DNA of 59,573 nucleotides, from assembly GCF_018853465.1 (NCBI RefSeq), contig NZ_JABBOU010000068.1, positions 1-59,573 on the forward strand, read 5' to 3'. Under the pieces are notes generated by a model, which did no database searches, was not told where the DNA came from, and was given only the letters and a program-made list of their open reading frames with translations. Every line of letters starts with the position of its first letter. The stretch's first letter is position 1. This document shows, piece after piece, positions 43,710 to 54,126 of this stretch. Source of the DNA: Acidithiobacillus montserratensis. GTDB lineage: Bacteria > Pseudomonadota > Gammaproteobacteria > Acidithiobacillales > Acidithiobacillaceae. A program made the translations under genes and the position numbers.

Positions 43710-44230
43710 CAGAAAACCGCCGCTTCCAGGGGATGTACGCCCACCTCGACGCCTTCTTTTTCGCGTAAGGGCAGGACCGCCTGACGCACGCTCTCGATAC
43801 CATCAGGAGCATAACCCTGAATGACCATGACATAGAGAGGACGCTCGGCACTGCCGGAACTTTCACTTTCCAGATCAATCACATTAAAGCCGATGGCAGC
43901 TAGGGCACCAGTTACCCCGGCGACAATGCCGGGATGATCAGCACCGTAAACCGTAACCCGGGTATTGGGAAGATCTGCCGCAACGGCCACGCTGGAAATA
44001 GGATCCAGATGCACCCGCAAATTCAGGCGTTTGATGGCGGGGTCCAGGGCCATTTCCACCGAACCCAGATCACGGCTGTAATCGATGACCTGCATGATGG
44101 TGAAATACCCGCCCAGACGCATCATGGAGGCATCACCAATGGAGCAGTCCGCCGTAAACAGCGCCTGGGTGACGGCTGCAACAATTCCGGGGCGATCTTC
44201 GCCAATCACAGTGAGAAGCGCTTGACTCAT
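43709..44230 (-). CDS. ACT-domain protein, GcvR type
   Basis: 173 residues with two tandem ACT domains: LLTVIGEDRPGIVAAVTQAL at about 5-24 and VTVYGADHPGIVAGVTGAL in the second half. This is the layout of GcvR, which binds glycine and holds back GcvA in E. coli. The ATG at 44230 is chosen because AGGAGTT lies upstream and it overlaps the mtnB stop (ATGA). No gcvA is nearby, so the partner is unknown. Confidence 0.88.
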   Translation of the reverse strand: MSQALLTVIGEDRPGIVAAVTQALFTADCSIGDASMMRLGGYFTIMQVIDYSRDLGSVEMALDPAIKRLNLRVHLDPISSVAVAADLPNTRVTVYGADHPGIVAGVTGALAAIGFNVIDLESESSGSAERPLYVMVIQGYAPDGIESVRQAVLPLREKEGVEVGVHPLEAAVF

Positions 44231-44850
44231 ACCTGAACTCCTATAGTTTTGGCCTGTACGAGATAACGAAAACAATATTCCAGCAATTCCAGATGATGTC
44301 GAGCGGTCAGCAGGTCCTGTCCCCAGGCGGTCACCCCGTGCTGGTGAATCAGGGCACCGGGTACCCGGGGAAGGGATTGCGCAAAGGCCGCATCCATATC
44401 CTCGGCAATCCGGGCCACATTATGATGATTGGCAAACACCGGAAGATCCACTTCGGGTTCCGCATCGGGAACGCCCAAGCCCTTGAGCATCTCCAAGGGC
44501 GGCAAACGCAATTGTCCATTTCTGGCAAAATGCCCGCAGAGATTGGCTTCAATGGAATGCACATGAAAAATCACGCGGGCCTCGGGAACATGTCCATAAA
44601 TTACCCGATGGATGGCCGTTTCTGCCGAAGGTTTGCGGTCAGCAGGCGCGGCCAGCACTTCCCCCTGCAGGTTCACGGACACAAAATCATCCAGCGTCAG
44701 CAGCTCCTTGGGACGCCCGCTGGCGGTAATCCAGAAGGCAGCATCGGACACCCGGGCTGATAAATTGCCAGCGGTTCCCAGCATCCAGCCCCGTTCTTGA
44801 AAACTCCGCGCCGCGCGCGCCAATTCCTGGCGTAAATCTTCACTGTGCAT
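44227..44850 (-). CDS. mtnB: Methylthioribulose-1-phosphate dehydratase
   Basis: Class II aldolase-type zinc enzyme of methionine salvage; it dehydrates methylthioribulose 1-phosphate to 2,3-diketo-5-methylthiopentyl 1-phosphate. Zinc ligands are seen as HVHS and IHQHGVTAWG. The N-terminal GTAGNLSAR and the ITASGRPKE loop fit the family. It has 207 residues. It overlaps mtnX by 11 bases and the ACT-domain gene by four. Confidence 0.92.
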   Translation of the reverse strand: MHSEDLRQELARAARSFQERGWMLGTAGNLSARVSDAAFWITASGRPKELLTLDDFVSVNLQGEVLAAPADRKPSAETAIHRVIYGHVPEARVIFHVHSIEANLCGHFARNGQLRLPPLEMLKGLGVPDAEPEVDLPVFANHHNVARIAEDMDAAFAQSLPRVPGALIHQHGVTAWGQDLLTARHHLELLEYCFRYLVQAKTIGVQV

Positions 44851-45496
44851 AACTTTGCTCCTGCCACCATCCCTGTTTTGCCAGTGCTACATGGACATCA
44901 TCGAAGGTTTCAAAAGGTATGAAAGCCTTGCCTTCCGCCTCCAGATACTGGGCCAGACGATCCCGGGCACAAACCAGCGGACAGTCTCTGGCCACCCGCA
45001 GATCGGTAATGGAGTCCCCGATACACACGGCGGTAGCCGGATGATAGTGGTCGAGGACCTGACGCTTGGCGACCAGCTCCTGGGCATCCTGCCAGGGTGA
45101 AAAAACCCGCAGGTTCGGTCCGGTAAGGTCCACTTCCAGACCATGAATGGCGTGAATAGCCCTGCGGTAAGGGGCCAGAACGATTTCCGCCATGCGCGTA
45201 AAACCGCCGGTGACGACAATAAACGGGACTTCGGCCTGACGGGCGGCATCCAGCAGGATAGCCAGGCCTGGGCGCAAGACGGTATCGCGCACGAAATCTT
45301 CCATTTCCGGCCAGCGCCGGGAGGGAATACCTTCCAGTATGCGGGGCAGGCCTTCCCGCAGATTCAAGCGCTGGGCATAAATTTCCGGCAGAATGGCGGC
45401 GGCGGACTCGGGCGCAAAATGGCGCATCAAGGCAACAAATATTTCTGTTTCCGTAATGGTACCGTCAAAGTCGCAAAAAATAGCCTTGGCGAACAT
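44840..45496 (-). CDS. mtnX: 2-hydroxy-3-keto-5-methylthiopentenyl-1-phosphate phosphatase
   Basis: HAD-family phosphatase of methionine salvage; it removes phosphate from the MtnW product to give the acireductone. The catalytic Asp pair lies in FCDFDGTIT, motif II is VVTGG, and motif III/IV is CIGDSITDLRVA. It has 218 residues. The ATG at 45496 is preferred to 45511 because GGGGGA lies nine bases upstream. It overlaps the mtnW stop by one base. Confidence 0.9.
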   Translation of the reverse strand: MFAKAIFCDFDGTITETEIFVALMRHFAPESAAAILPEIYAQRLNLREGLPRILEGIPSRRWPEMEDFVRDTVLRPGLAILLDAARQAEVPFIVVTGGFTRMAEIVLAPYRRAIHAIHGLEVDLTGPNLRVFSPWQDAQELVAKRQVLDHYHPATAVCIGDSITDLRVARDCPLVCARDRLAQYLEAEGKAFIPFETFDDVHVALAKQGWWQEQSYAQ

Positions 45497-46668
45497 CAGG
45501 CATTCCCCCATTTTTCGACGGCCGCGCGCAAGGGACCGGCAGGTAGGTCGGAAAGCTGGCAGGAAGCACCTTCCTGCCAGCGCTCCAGCCCTTCGTGGAA
45601 GGCCAACACACCACTGGCTGGCCCCATGGGATGATCCATGATGCCCGTTCCGGCATTGAGAATAACGTCCTTTCCGTAATCTTTGAGGATGGCTCCCAGC
45701 ATACCGGGATGCACGCCCGCCGACGGTACCGGAGCCACGCCCCGGGCCCGCAAGGCCTGAACAATGCCCTGCTCATCGGCTTCCGGAAAAGGCAGGCTGC
45801 CATAATGGGCAGGATACAGCACCGCATCGGCACCCGCGTAGGCCATGACTGTGCCCAGCAGGGCGGGATAGGCAAAACCATGATCCGGGGCGGCGCACCA
45901 GGCACCCGCTAGGGCGGGGTGGGCAAAAATCGGGACGTTCACTTCCGGATCAGCGGCCAGCGCTTCCAGCATGGGAAATCCGTAGGCCAGCACATTCAGG
46001 AGCAGGGCATTGGCACCCCGTGTCACCAGTTGCCGGGCGAGTTCCTGCACCTGTCGGGCATCTCCGGAAAGATTCATGGCATACAGCAGGTCCCGTCCGG
46101 TTCGATCCCGGCGCGCTTCGATAATCGGTGCGCAGGCTTCCCAGCGGGCCAGGGTGGCTGCCGAGGGAAGATCGGGCAGAATTTCATCATCCTTGATGAT
46201 ATCCAGGCCCGCCATGGCCACTTCGGCAAGAATTTCAGCGTGGTCCTCGGCACTCAAACCCAGGGCAGGCTTAAAAATAGCCATGACCAGGGGACGTTCT
46301 GCCACATGGAGTTTTTTGCGGATACCCGCCAGACCAAAACGACAGGCCTGCCCATAATCCACAGGCAGGCGGATGGCCATGACCTTGGCCGGACCGGCCA
46401 GGGAATATTTGCCGAAAATCATGGTCAGGAGACTGCCCATGCGGCCATCGACGTTTTCTGCCGGGAAAGCGATGGTAGCGAGCTGCCGCCCGGTGGGTAA
46501 GCTGCGAATATCCCGCAGCTCAGCCAGATGCCCACGAAGTTGCGCTTCCCGGTGCTGAAAGCGGGCGTCCCAGCTTCCCGCCGTCTGCCCGATGGCGATG
46601 GCCTGGGCCTGACGGACGGCATCCACACCCGCAGGGAATTGGTAATCCACCTCAATAACGTGGCTCAT
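45496..46668 (-). CDS. mtnW: RuBisCO-like protein, 2,3-diketo-5-methylthiopentyl-1-phosphate enolase
   Basis: Form IV RuBisCO homologue of 390 residues, acting as an enolase in methionine salvage. Compared with true RuBisCO, the Lys of the KPKLGLS loop is kept (K133) but the second Lys is A135. The carbamylated Lys and metal acids are kept (K159, D161, E162 in IIKDDE). H249 is kept but the next Arg is Pro, and the mobile-loop Lys is missing. It therefore should not fix CO2. Neighbours mtnD, mtnX and mtnB give the role directly. It overlaps mtnD by four bases. Confidence 0.93.
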   Translation of the reverse strand: MSHVIEVDYQFPAGVDAVRQAQAIAIGQTAGSWDARFQHREAQLRGHLAELRDIRSLPTGRQLATIAFPAENVDGRMGSLLTMIFGKYSLAGPAKVMAIRLPVDYGQACRFGLAGIRKKLHVAERPLVMAIFKPALGLSAEDHAEILAEVAMAGLDIIKDDEILPDLPSAATLARWEACAPIIEARRDRTGRDLLYAMNLSGDARQVQELARQLVTRGANALLLNVLAYGFPMLEALAADPEVNVPIFAHPALAGAWCAAPDHGFAYPALLGTVMAYAGADAVLYPAHYGSLPFPEADEQGIVQALRARGVAPVPSAGVHPGMLGAILKDYGKDVILNAGTGIMDHPMGPASGVLAFHEGLERWQEGASCQLSDLPAGPLRAAVEKWGNA

Positions 46669-47216
46669 GGGCGGGCGAAATCCTGCAGGGGGCGATCAGT
46701 GTACAGGGGTGTCCAGCCGCCCCGGGCGCTGAAATAGCGTACCGCCTTGATACGCTGCCGCTGATTGAGACGAAACCAGTGTTCCACATGGGCAGGCACA
46801 TGAATGTAATCACCTGCCACCACGGTCAACTCTACCTGGGAGTCATCGGGCAATACGAAACCAAACACTCCCTCGCCATCGACAATATACCGGACCTCTT
46901 CATCATCATGGGTGTGGATACGATGAAAACGGGTATTGAGGGCCTCCAGCTGAGGATGCCCCGGGTAGAGCACAACCAGATCCCGTTCCTGATAGCCTTT
47001 TTCTGTCTGCAGGCGCTGGAAAACGTCATCCAGCCCTTCCAGCAGCCGAGCCTGTTCGGCGTCATCCAGTTCGGGTGCGGCCAGCAAGGCAAGGGTCTGC
47101 CCATCAGTCGGCACGGGCAGGGTTTCGAGTATGACCCCCAGCCCTGCCAATACTTCAGCGATGGTCGCCGGATCTGACACCAATGCCGGATCGCCGGCTC
47201 TGCGCAACGTCGCCAT
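46665..47216 (-). CDS. mtnD: Acireductone dioxygenase
   Basis: Cupin metalloenzyme, 183 residues, that converts the acireductone to the ketoacid precursor of methionine plus formate (iron form), or gives CO in the nickel form. The ligands appear as IHTHDDEEVR (two His and Glu) and the later His of HVPAHVEHWF. Its stop overlaps the mtnW start. It follows pgeF by six bases. Confidence 0.95.
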   Translation of the reverse strand: MATLRRAGDPALVSDPATIAEVLAGLGVILETLPVPTDGQTLALLAAPELDDAEQARLLEGLDDVFQRLQTEKGYQERDLVVLYPGHPQLEALNTRFHRIHTHDDEEVRYIVDGEGVFGFVLPDDSQVELTVVAGDYIHVPAHVEHWFRLNQRQRIKAVRYFSARGGWTPLYTDRPLQDFARP

Positions 47217-47222
47217 AATGAT

Positions 47223-47972
47223 TCATTCCCTCCAGAGCAAAGATGCCATTCGTCCAGTTATGCCATCACGTCGGTACGAAAAAAAATCGCTGTCACTGAA
47301 AGTACACCGGTCCCCGCCATAAATGGCGGTAACCCCAACGCGCTGCAGACGCTGCCGGGCCAGCTGGTAAATATCGGCCCACCAGCGATCCCCCTGACCC
47401 GGCCGAAAGGCACTGTCGGAACCGGGGTCCTCCGCCAGAAAAGCGGCCCGCAATTCCGGGCCCACCTCAAAAGCCCCGGAGCCAATGGCTGGCCCCAAGT
47501 ATATCAGAACTTCCTCACCGGGCACCCCCAGAGCGGCCACGCCTTTTTCCAGAATCCCGGCCAGCAATCCCCGCCAACCCGCATGGAAAGCCGCAAGATG
47601 CTGGCCATCACGACTGCAGGCCAGTACCGGCAGACAGTCAGCCGTGAGCACCGCCAGCACCGGTCCGGCAACATGAGTCACCGCCCCATCGGCCACAGCG
47701 GCAGAACTGACATGGGAATCAGCGGGTATCTGCAAGAGGTCCGTACCGTGCACCTGCCGCAACCACTGCGGCTCCTCCGGCAAGCTCAGCAACTCGACGA
47801 GATACTGCCGGTTTTTCGCCACCGACTCGGGATCATCCCCCACATGATCACCCAGGTTGAAGCTGTCATAAGGGCCATCGCTGTATCCACCGTGGCGCAG
47901 GGTAAAAGCACTGCGAACGCCTTTGGGCAGAGGCCAGTCAGGTATCTGGATGGAATCGGAGTCAGCGTGCAC
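47223..47972 (-). CDS. pgeF: PgeF/YfiH laccase-domain protein
   Basis: 249 residues of the DUF152 (LACC1-like) family. Zinc-site motifs are RQVHGTDL, LTADCLPVL and FHAGWRG. In E. coli PgeF edits peptidoglycan precursors; bacterial and human relatives also have purine nucleoside and methylthioadenosine phosphorylase activity. The GTG start at 47972 overlaps rluD by 11 bases. The rluD-pgeF pair beside bamD is conserved from E. coli, but here the mtn genes follow directly. Confidence 0.93.
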   Translation of the reverse strand: MHADSDSIQIPDWPLPKGVRSAFTLRHGGYSDGPYDSFNLGDHVGDDPESVAKNRQYLVELLSLPEEPQWLRQVHGTDLLQIPADSHVSSAAVADGAVTHVAGPVLAVLTADCLPVLACSRDGQHLAAFHAGWRGLLAGILEKGVAALGVPGEEVLIYLGPAIGSGAFEVGPELRAAFLAEDPGSDSAFRPGQGDRWWADIYQLARQRLQRVGVTAIYGGDRCTFSDSDFFSYRRDGITGRMASLLWRE

Positions 47973-48921
47973 GGCGGACCTGCCGCAACAGATCCAACAG
48001 TTTTTCCATGTCCTCGGGAAGCGGGCTTTCCCAGCTCATGAGTTCTTCGCTTTCCGGATGATACAACTTCAGCCGCCAGGCATGCAGGGCCTGCCGCCGA
48101 AACTGCTGCCAATACGCCAAGCCCTCGGCATCCAGCCCCTGGGGCACGGTCATCCGCCCCCCATAAACGGGATCGCCGACCAGAGGATGACCAATATGGG
48201 CCATGTGTACGCGAATCTGGTGGGTCCGCCCGGTGGCCAGACGCAAGCGCAAATAACTATGGCGGGGAAAGCGTTCGACCAGGCGAAAGTCCGTCTGGGC
48301 AGGACGACCATCTGCCCGAACGGTCATCCGCAAGCGATCATGGGCATGCCGGCCGATGGGTTCATCCACCCGTCCACCGCCGGTCATCGGGCCATTGACC
48401 AAGGCCAGATATTCGCGGTGCATGGTATGGTCACCCAACTGATCAATGAGGGACTGCCGCGCCATCTCGGTTTTGGCAACCACCAGCAGCCCGGTAGTGT
48501 CTTTGTCGAGACGATGGACAATGCCACCACGGGGGAGATAGGCATTCTCCGGCAAATGCCCCAGCACACCGTTCACCAGCGTACCGTCCGCATGTCCCGC
48601 ACCAGGATGGGTCAACTGCCCGGCCGGCTTGTGCAGGACCAGAATCTGCGCATCTTCAAACACAATATGCAGGGGAATATCCTGGGCCACCCAGACGCTG
48701 GGTTCATTTTCCGGCCAGTCAATATCTACCGCCTCGCCGCCCTGAATACGCAGGCTGGGTTTTTCCGCCGTGCCATTCACGCGAATATACCCGTCTTTCA
48801 GCAGGGCCTGGATCCGGCTACGGCTGACATCCGGAAGCAGGGCACTCAACACCGCATCCAGTCGTTCACCGGCTTGATCCACTGGCAAAATCATCGGAAG
48901 TCCCGTAGTATCATCGCTCAT
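47962..48921 (-). CDS. rluD: 23S rRNA pseudouridine synthase RluD
   Basis: Modifies helix 69 of 23S rRNA (positions 1911, 1915 and 1917 in E. coli). An N-terminal S4 domain (RIQALLKDGYIRVNG) precedes the catalytic block GGIVHRLDKDTTGLLVVAK with the active Asp. RLATGRTHQIRVHM is the third signature. It has 319 residues. It heads the rluD-pgeF-mtn run and diverges from bamD with only 28 bases between starts. Confidence 0.95.
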   Translation of the reverse strand: MSDDTTGLPMILPVDQAGERLDAVLSALLPDVSRSRIQALLKDGYIRVNGTAEKPSLRIQGGEAVDIDWPENEPSVWVAQDIPLHIVFEDAQILVLHKPAGQLTHPGAGHADGTLVNGVLGHLPENAYLPRGGIVHRLDKDTTGLLVVAKTEMARQSLIDQLGDHTMHREYLALVNGPMTGGGRVDEPIGRHAHDRLRMTVRADGRPAQTDFRLVERFPRHSYLRLRLATGRTHQIRVHMAHIGHPLVGDPVYGGRMTVPQGLDAEGLAYWQQFRRQALHAWRLKLYHPESEELMSWESPLPEDMEKLLDLLRQVRRAR

Positions 48922-48949
48922 GGCTCGCCACTATAGACTATTGTCCTTC

Positions 48950-49696
48950 ATGCGCAAACGCTTACTTATTAGTTGTTGTTTCACTGCCCTTCTGGCCGGT
49001 TGTGCCAGCAATCCCCACAAAGATGATCAGTCTGCACTGAATCATGAATCCGCCGCTGCCATGTACCAGCCGGCCAAACAAGCCATGGAACGCGGCGATT
49101 ACAGCTCGGCCATTCGTCACTACGAAGAGCTGGAAACCCGCTATCCTTATGGCCCTTATGCCGAACAAGCGCAACTGAATACGGCGTACAGCTACTACAA
49201 GAGCGGAGATTCGGAGGCGGCTGCGGCAGCCGCCGAGCGCTTCATCAAATTGCATCCGGCCAATCCCCATGTGGATTATGCCTGGTACCTGAAAGGCATT
49301 GCCTATTATGAAGGCATTCAGGGTGCCGAATGGAACCCCAAACCGGCCGAAGAAGCTTTCAACGCGCTTGACACCCTGGCACGGCGCTGGCCAAACAGCC
49401 CTTATGCTGTCGATGCGCGCCTGCGCATGGCCAAAATCATCGATATTCTCGGCAAGCGCAATCTGGATATCTGCAAATTTTATTATGTGCGCCACGCCTA
49501 TGTGGCCGCAGCCAATCGCTGCAACACTGTCGTGACCCGCTTCCAGCTCAGTCCGGCAAGGCAGGAGGCCCTGTATTATCTGGTCCGCTCCTACCGGCAT
49601 CTGAACCTGCAGAATCAGGCCGAAACCGTGCGCAAGGTGCTGGCCTATAATTATCCCCAAAGCCGGTATCTAGGGGATCTCGGCAAAAACGGCTAG
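48950..49696 (+). CDS. bamD: Outer-membrane assembly lipoprotein BamD
   Basis: Essential lipoprotein of the BAM complex for beta-barrel insertion. The signal peptide ends in LLAGC with Cys18. Five TPR-like repeats follow, for example AIRHYEELETRYPYGPYAEQ and RFIKLHPANPHVDYAWYLKG. It has 248 residues from the ATG at 48950. The ATG at 48920 would add ten residues before the signal peptide and overlap the rluD start, so it is not preferred. It is divergent from rluD as in other proteobacteria. Confidence 0.94.
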   Translation: MRKRLLISCCFTALLAGCASNPHKDDQSALNHESAAAMYQPAKQAMERGDYSSAIRHYEELETRYPYGPYAEQAQLNTAYSYYKSGDSEAAAAAAERFIKLHPANPHVDYAWYLKGIAYYEGIQGAEWNPKPAEEAFNALDTLARRWPNSPYAVDARLRMAKIIDILGKRNLDICKFYYVRHAYVAAANRCNTVVTRFQLSPARQEALYYLVRSYRHLNLQNQAETVRKVLAYNYPQSRYLGDLGKNG

Positions 49697-49706
49697 TACA
49701 AAATTT

Positions 49707-49732
49707 GCCGGGCTCCACTCACTGCGCCCGGC
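49707..49732. terminator. Hairpin between convergent bamD and glnB
   Basis: Perfect 7-base stem GCCGGGC/GCCCGGC with a 12-base loop. On the minus strand it is followed by AAATTTTG, a weak U-run, which would suit glnB. On the plus strand there is no U-run. It lies 10 bases after bamD and 19 bases after glnB in their respective directions. Confidence 0.6.
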
Positions 49733-49751
49733 AGCGTTGTAACAGCCCGAA

Positions 49752-51737
<1,986 letters not shown>

Positions 51738-51738
<1 letters not shown>

Positions 51739-52610
51739 CAGCCCTCCAGCAAGGCCGCAGCCCGCGCACCCAGCTCCGCCGGAGAATGCACACAATGTAC
51801 ACCGGCGGCTTCCAGAACCGCATATTTGGCCGCAGCTGTGCCGGCATTACCATCAATAATCGCCCCGGCGTGCCCCATACGCTTGCCCTTGGGCGCCGTG
51901 GACCCGGCAATAAAAGCGACCACCGGCTTGCGCACCTGGGACTGGATGAATTGGGCCGCTTCTTCCTCCATGCGCCCACCGATTTCCCCGACCATGATAA
52001 TCAGTTCGGTTTGCGGGTCCGCTTCAAAAAGCGCCAATACTTCGACAAAACTCATGCCAATCAGGGGGTCACCGCCAATACCCACACAGGTACTCTGACC
52101 CAAACCCAGACGTGTGGTCTGCTCCACGGCTTCATAGGTCAGGGTTCCGGAACGGGAGACAATACCGACCTTGCCGCTGCGGTGGATGGAGCCGGGCATG
52201 ATCCCGATTTTCGACTGCCCCGGAGTAATGATGCCCGGACAGTTGGGACCGATCAGACGCACGGACGAACCCGCCAGATAATGTTTGACCATGAGCATGT
52301 CATGCACGGGAATGCCCTCGGTAATGCAGACAATCAACTCGATGCCGGCAGCGGCCGCTTCGATGATGGCATCGGCGGCAAAGGGCGAAGGCACGTAAAT
52401 GACACTGGCCTCGGCACCTGTTTCACGCACCGCATCTACCACCGTATCAAATACCGGCAAGTCCAGATGACGACTGCCGCCTTTGCCGGGAGTCACTCCA
52501 CCGACCATCCGCGAACCATAAGCTATGGCCTGCTGGGAGTGAAAGGTTCCCTGTTTGCCAGTAAAGCCCTGGCAGATAATGGGGGTATCGCGAGACAGCA
52601 ATATGCTCAT
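51738..52610 (-). CDS. sucD: Succinyl-CoA synthetase, alpha subunit
   Basis: Catalytic alpha subunit, 290 residues. The CoA-binding Rossmann part ([18 protein letters not shown]) and [12 protein letters not shown] are family signatures. The phosphorylated active-site His is in [10 protein letters not shown]. Its ATG overlaps the stop of a small membrane-protein gene (ATGA), which separates it from sucC. nadE follows with a one-base overlap. Confidence 0.97.
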
Positions 52611-52951
52611 ATATGCACCAAAATCAGAATCAGCAGCAAAATTATCACGGCGTCACCCACTAACAGAAGCAGTATGTAGGGATTACGTCGCACTGGGGGA
52701 TGGACTCGATTCAGGGCTGTCCGCAAATCCGCGAGGTCCTGCCGGAGACGCTCCAGGTCGTCCACCTGGGCCACGGTTTTCAGGCGCTCATCAAGAATCT
52801 GGTCGAGCAGCACGGCCATTTCCGCCATACGCTCTGCCGATTTTTGATCGGCCCCCCGTTTGACGTAGACATCAGCCAGACGAGTAATCAACGGACCGGA
52901 ATTGCGCAATACCGGCCACAAGCGCTGCAACCAGAGAATATTGATGGACAC
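52607..52951 (-). CDS. Hypothetical tail-anchored protein between sucC and sucD
   Basis: 114 residues, not recognised. The first 70 residues are helical and charged ([20 protein letters not shown]). A coiled-coil stretch ([19 protein letters not shown]) follows, then one hydrophobic C-terminal helix (about 92-113, rich in Leu and Ile) that could anchor the protein in the membrane with the rest in the cytoplasm. The GTG start at 52951 comes one base after the sucC stop. Its stop overlaps the sucD ATG by four bases, so it should be made together with both subunits. Confidence 0.75.
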   Translation of the reverse strand: MSINILWLQRLWPVLRNSGPLITRLADVYVKRGADQKSAERMAEMAVLLDQILDERLKTVAQVDDLERLRQDLADLRTALNRVHPPVRRNPYILLLLVGDAVIILLLILILVHI

Positions 52952-52952
52952 C

Positions 52953-54116
52953 TTAGCCCTGAGCAGCCGCCACGGCCTTCACAGCAGCATCGGTCAGCCC
53001 ATCGGCCGTTATCAATGAAAGACCGCTCTCCTGCAACAAAGCCATTCCTTCCTCCTTGCGGGTACCCTCCAGACGCACTACCACCGGCAGATGAATACCC
53101 ACCTCGGCGGCCGCCTGAATAATGCCTTCCGCCAGCAAATCACAGCGGGTGATGCCGCCAAAAATATTCACCAGAATCGCTTTCACCCGGGTATCCGATA
53201 AAATCAGCTTGAAAGCCTGGGTCACCTTGTCGGCTGCCGCACCACCGCCCACATCAAGGAAATTGGCGGGTTCACCCCCATGCAGTTTGATCATGTCCAT
53301 GGTCGCCATGGCCAGTCCGGCGCCATTCACCATGCAACCGATATTGCCGTCCAGGGAAATGTAGTTGAGTCCAAACTGTCGGGCGGTGATTTCCCGCCCA
53401 TCCTGCTGGGTGGAATCAAACAGCTCGTCGGATTCCGGGTGCCGATACAAGGCATTGTCATCCATGACCAGCTTGGCATCCAGGGCCAGAAGACGACCAT
53501 CACTGGTGACTACCAAGGGATTGATTTCTACCATCAGGGCATCCAGCTTCAGGGCCAGGCGATACATGCCCTGCATGATCCGGGTCAGTTGCTGCACCTG
53601 GCTGGCATCCAGACCAAACTGGAATCCCAGCTGCCGGGCCTGGAAGGGCAGAAATCCACTGCGCGGATCCACCACCAGCTTGATCAGGGCTTCGGGTCGC
53701 GTGGCGGCCAGTTCTTCAATGTCCACACCCCCTTCCCGGGTGGCGAGAAAGGTCATCCGCGCCTGACCGCGATCCACCAGCAGCGCCAGATAGAGTTCCC
53801 GGGCAATACTGCTGGGTTCTTCAATCAGCAAAGCCGCCACATGCTGCCCCTGGGAACCGGTCTGAGCCGTCACCAGTCGCTTGCCAAGCAACTCCTGGGC
53901 AGCCTTTTCCACAGCGGCAACACTGTGGACGACCCGCACTCCACCAGCCTTGCCCCGCCCTCCGGCATGGACCTGGGCTTTTACCACCCAGGCCGGACCA
54001 CCCAATTCACGGGCCTGATTGACGGCCTCTTTCACAGAGAAGGCAGGTATGGCACGCGGAACCGGGACCCCTTCTTCAGCCAACAATCGCTTGGCCTGAT
54101 ACTCATGCAGATTCAT
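52953..54116 (-). CDS. sucC: Succinyl-CoA synthetase, beta subunit
   Basis: ATP-grasp beta subunit, 387 residues, ADP-forming type. MNLHEYQAKRLLAEEGVPVP, KAQVHAGGRGKAGGV and MVNGAGLAMATMDMIKLHGG are diagnostic. With SucD it interconverts succinyl-CoA and succinate with ATP formation. It lies 10 bases after icd. No 2-oxoglutarate dehydrogenase genes are in this cluster. Confidence 0.97.
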   Translation of the reverse strand: MNLHEYQAKRLLAEEGVPVPRAIPAFSVKEAVNQARELGGPAWVVKAQVHAGGRGKAGGVRVVHSVAAVEKAAQELLGKRLVTAQTGSQGQHVAALLIEEPSSIARELYLALLVDRGQARMTFLATREGGVDIEELAATRPEALIKLVVDPRSGFLPFQARQLGFQFGLDASQVQQLTRIMQGMYRLALKLDALMVEINPLVVTSDGRLLALDAKLVMDDNALYRHPESDELFDSTQQDGREITARQFGLNYISLDGNIGCMVNGAGLAMATMDMIKLHGGEPANFLDVGGGAAADKVTQAFKLILSDTRVKAILVNIFGGITRCDLLAEGIIQAAAEVGIHLPVVVRLEGTRKEEGMALLQESGLSLITADGLTDAAVKAVAAAQG

Positions 54117-54126
54117 GCCAATTCCT

